Shown one piece after another: positions 4,756 through 5,386 of a stretch of DNA of 5,386 nt (positions within the stretch are counted from its first letter, which is position 1; every line of letters begins with the position of its first letter). The DNA comes from Pedobacter sp. UBA2067 (GTDB taxonomy: Bacteria; Bacteroidota; Bacteroidia; Sphingobacteriales; Sphingobacteriaceae): NCBI GenBank assembly GCA_002333205.1, contig DDAD01000002.1, positions 9,564 to 14,949 on the forward strand, in the 5' to 3' direction. The notes under the pieces were generated by a model, which saw only the letters and a program-made list of their open reading frames with translations, did not search any database and had not been told where the DNA came from. Both the position numbers and the translations under genes were made by a program.

Positions 4756-5386
4756 ATGGCCAGCCATAAAGTCGCACTCCTGGTACACAGTTGCGACAGA
4801 TACGAATTGCTGTTTAAGGGATTTGACTATTTTTTCCGGTCGAACTGGGATTTCAACATCCCCCTGCATTATTATTTCGCCACAGAAGAGATCCAGGTGG
4901 AGCTTCCCGGTTTCACAAACATCCGATCCGGAAAAGGGGAGTGGAGCGACAGGCTTCGTTTATTGCTGGAGCAGATCGAAGAAGAATACATCTTATATTT
5001 TCAGGAAGATATGTGGTTGAATAAGCCAGTAGATCCAGAATTTGTCAATGCGCTAATTTGTAAGGCGACTTCGAACAAATGGATGCAGGTGAAGCTGAAT
5101 TCTTCCGAAGTGTTCCGTACGCAGCCTAGCGGCTTATCGATCAACGGTTTCGAAGTGAGTAAAATTAACAACAAAACCAGTGGCTTTTTGATGTCGCACC
5201 AGGTAACGCTCTGGAACAAGCAGTTTTTGCTGGAGCAGCTGAAACCAGGTGAACATCCATGGCGCAATGAACGCAAGGGTACCAAGAGGCTGCGGAAATT
5301 AGACAAGGAGATCTTTCATCTGGATTATTTCGCAGAGAACGGTCAGCCGGAGATCAACAACAATGTGTTGGGGGTACAACGCAGTG
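4756..5386 (+). CDS. putative glycosyltransferase-like protein, 3' end outside window
   Basis: An uninterrupted frame from ATG at 4756 to the right edge gives 210 residues with no stop. The N-terminus MASHKVALLVHSCDRYELL resembles a GT-A fold opening: a beta strand, then an S-C-D-R-Y nucleotide-binding-like turn. WDFNIPLHYYFATEE (31-45) and GKGEWSDRLRLLLEQI (59-74) follow. Then comes YILYFQEDMWL (78-88), where E84-D85 ends a hydrophobic strand in the position of the acidic metal-binding motif. Near 166-178, EHPWRNERKGTKR resembles the 'PW..E..G' segment of putative LPS or capsule glycosyltransferases. No signal peptide or membrane helix is seen, so it is probably cytoplasmic. A role in surface-polysaccharide synthesis is inferred only. 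The donor, acceptor and exact family are not identifiable, and the C-terminus is missing. It is divergent from the thioredoxin-like gene and preceded by a plausible promoter. Confidence 0.85.
   Translation, partial: MASHKVALLVHSCDRYELLFKGFDYFFRSNWDFNIPLHYYFATEEIQVELPGFTNIRSGKGEWSDRLRLLLEQIEEEYILYFQEDMWLNKPVDPEFVNALICKATSNKWMQVKLNSSEVFRTQPSGLSINGFEVSKINNKTSGFLMSHQVTLWNKQFLLEQLKPGEHPWRNERKGTKRLRKLDKEIFHLDYFAENGQPEINNNVLGVQRS

Noticed and set aside
4823..5020. Open frame of 65 codons on the + strand in another phase
   Set aside because: It is nested in the gene starting at 4756, and its translation shows no family motif.
5001..5306. Open frame of 101 codons on the minus strand
   Set aside because: It lies wholly antisense to the continuous glycosyltransferase-like frame, which has coherent protein motifs; this frame has none.
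1..5386. CRISPR array, insertion sequence, rRNA or tRNA
   Set aside because: No regular spacer-repeat series, transposase motif or RNA gene signature was found on reading either strand.

Overview
The window is almost certainly from a member of the Bacteroidota, most likely of the Sphingobacteriaceae type (Pedobacter, Mucilaginibacter or relatives). The evidence is a TlpA/ResA-like thioredoxin with a long N-terminal extension, a signal peptide of the 'xAQ' kind, AT-rich leaders without a Shine-Dalgarno sequence, and a TAnnTTTG-like -7 promoter element. Genus is not decided by the sequence.

Left part (1-2080, + strand): three tightly spaced genes of non-phosphorylating L-fucose breakdown. In order they are the C-terminal half of a fumarylacetoacetate-hydrolase (FAH) family enzyme, probably the 2,4-diketo-3-deoxy-L-fuconate hydrolase; a COG3618 amidohydrolase, probably L-fucono-lactonase; and an SDR dehydrogenase, probably L-fucose dehydrogenase. 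The pathway oxidises L-fucose to its lactone (SDR), opens the lactone to L-fuconate (amidohydrolase), dehydrates it, oxidises it again, and finally cleaves the diketo acid to pyruvate and lactate (FAH enzyme). The dehydratase and second dehydrogenase are not in the window and may lie upstream. The SDR carries Asn where the catalytic Lys of YxxxK is expected.

Middle part (2092-4432, - strand): these genes converge on the fucose operon with an 11-base gap. Read in their own direction they are a secreted TlpA/ResA-like thioredoxin, a RimJ/RimL-type GNAT acetyltransferase and a tiny two-helix membrane protein of the PLDc_N kind, which look like one operon. A small secreted lipocalin-like protein follows, probably with its own promoter. 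A terminator-like hairpin that would act on the + strand lies inside the small membrane-protein gene.

Right part (4433-5386): a 323-base divergent intergenic region with a GC-rich core (about 62% G+C over 4501-4620, flanked by stretches near 27-33%). It contains several small hairpins, a near-repeat of 13 bases, three copies of TCAAC at an exact 11-base period, and a 17-base palindrome lying on the -7 element. It leads into a putative glycosyltransferase gene that runs off the right edge. No RNA genes, CRISPR arrays or insertion sequences were seen.
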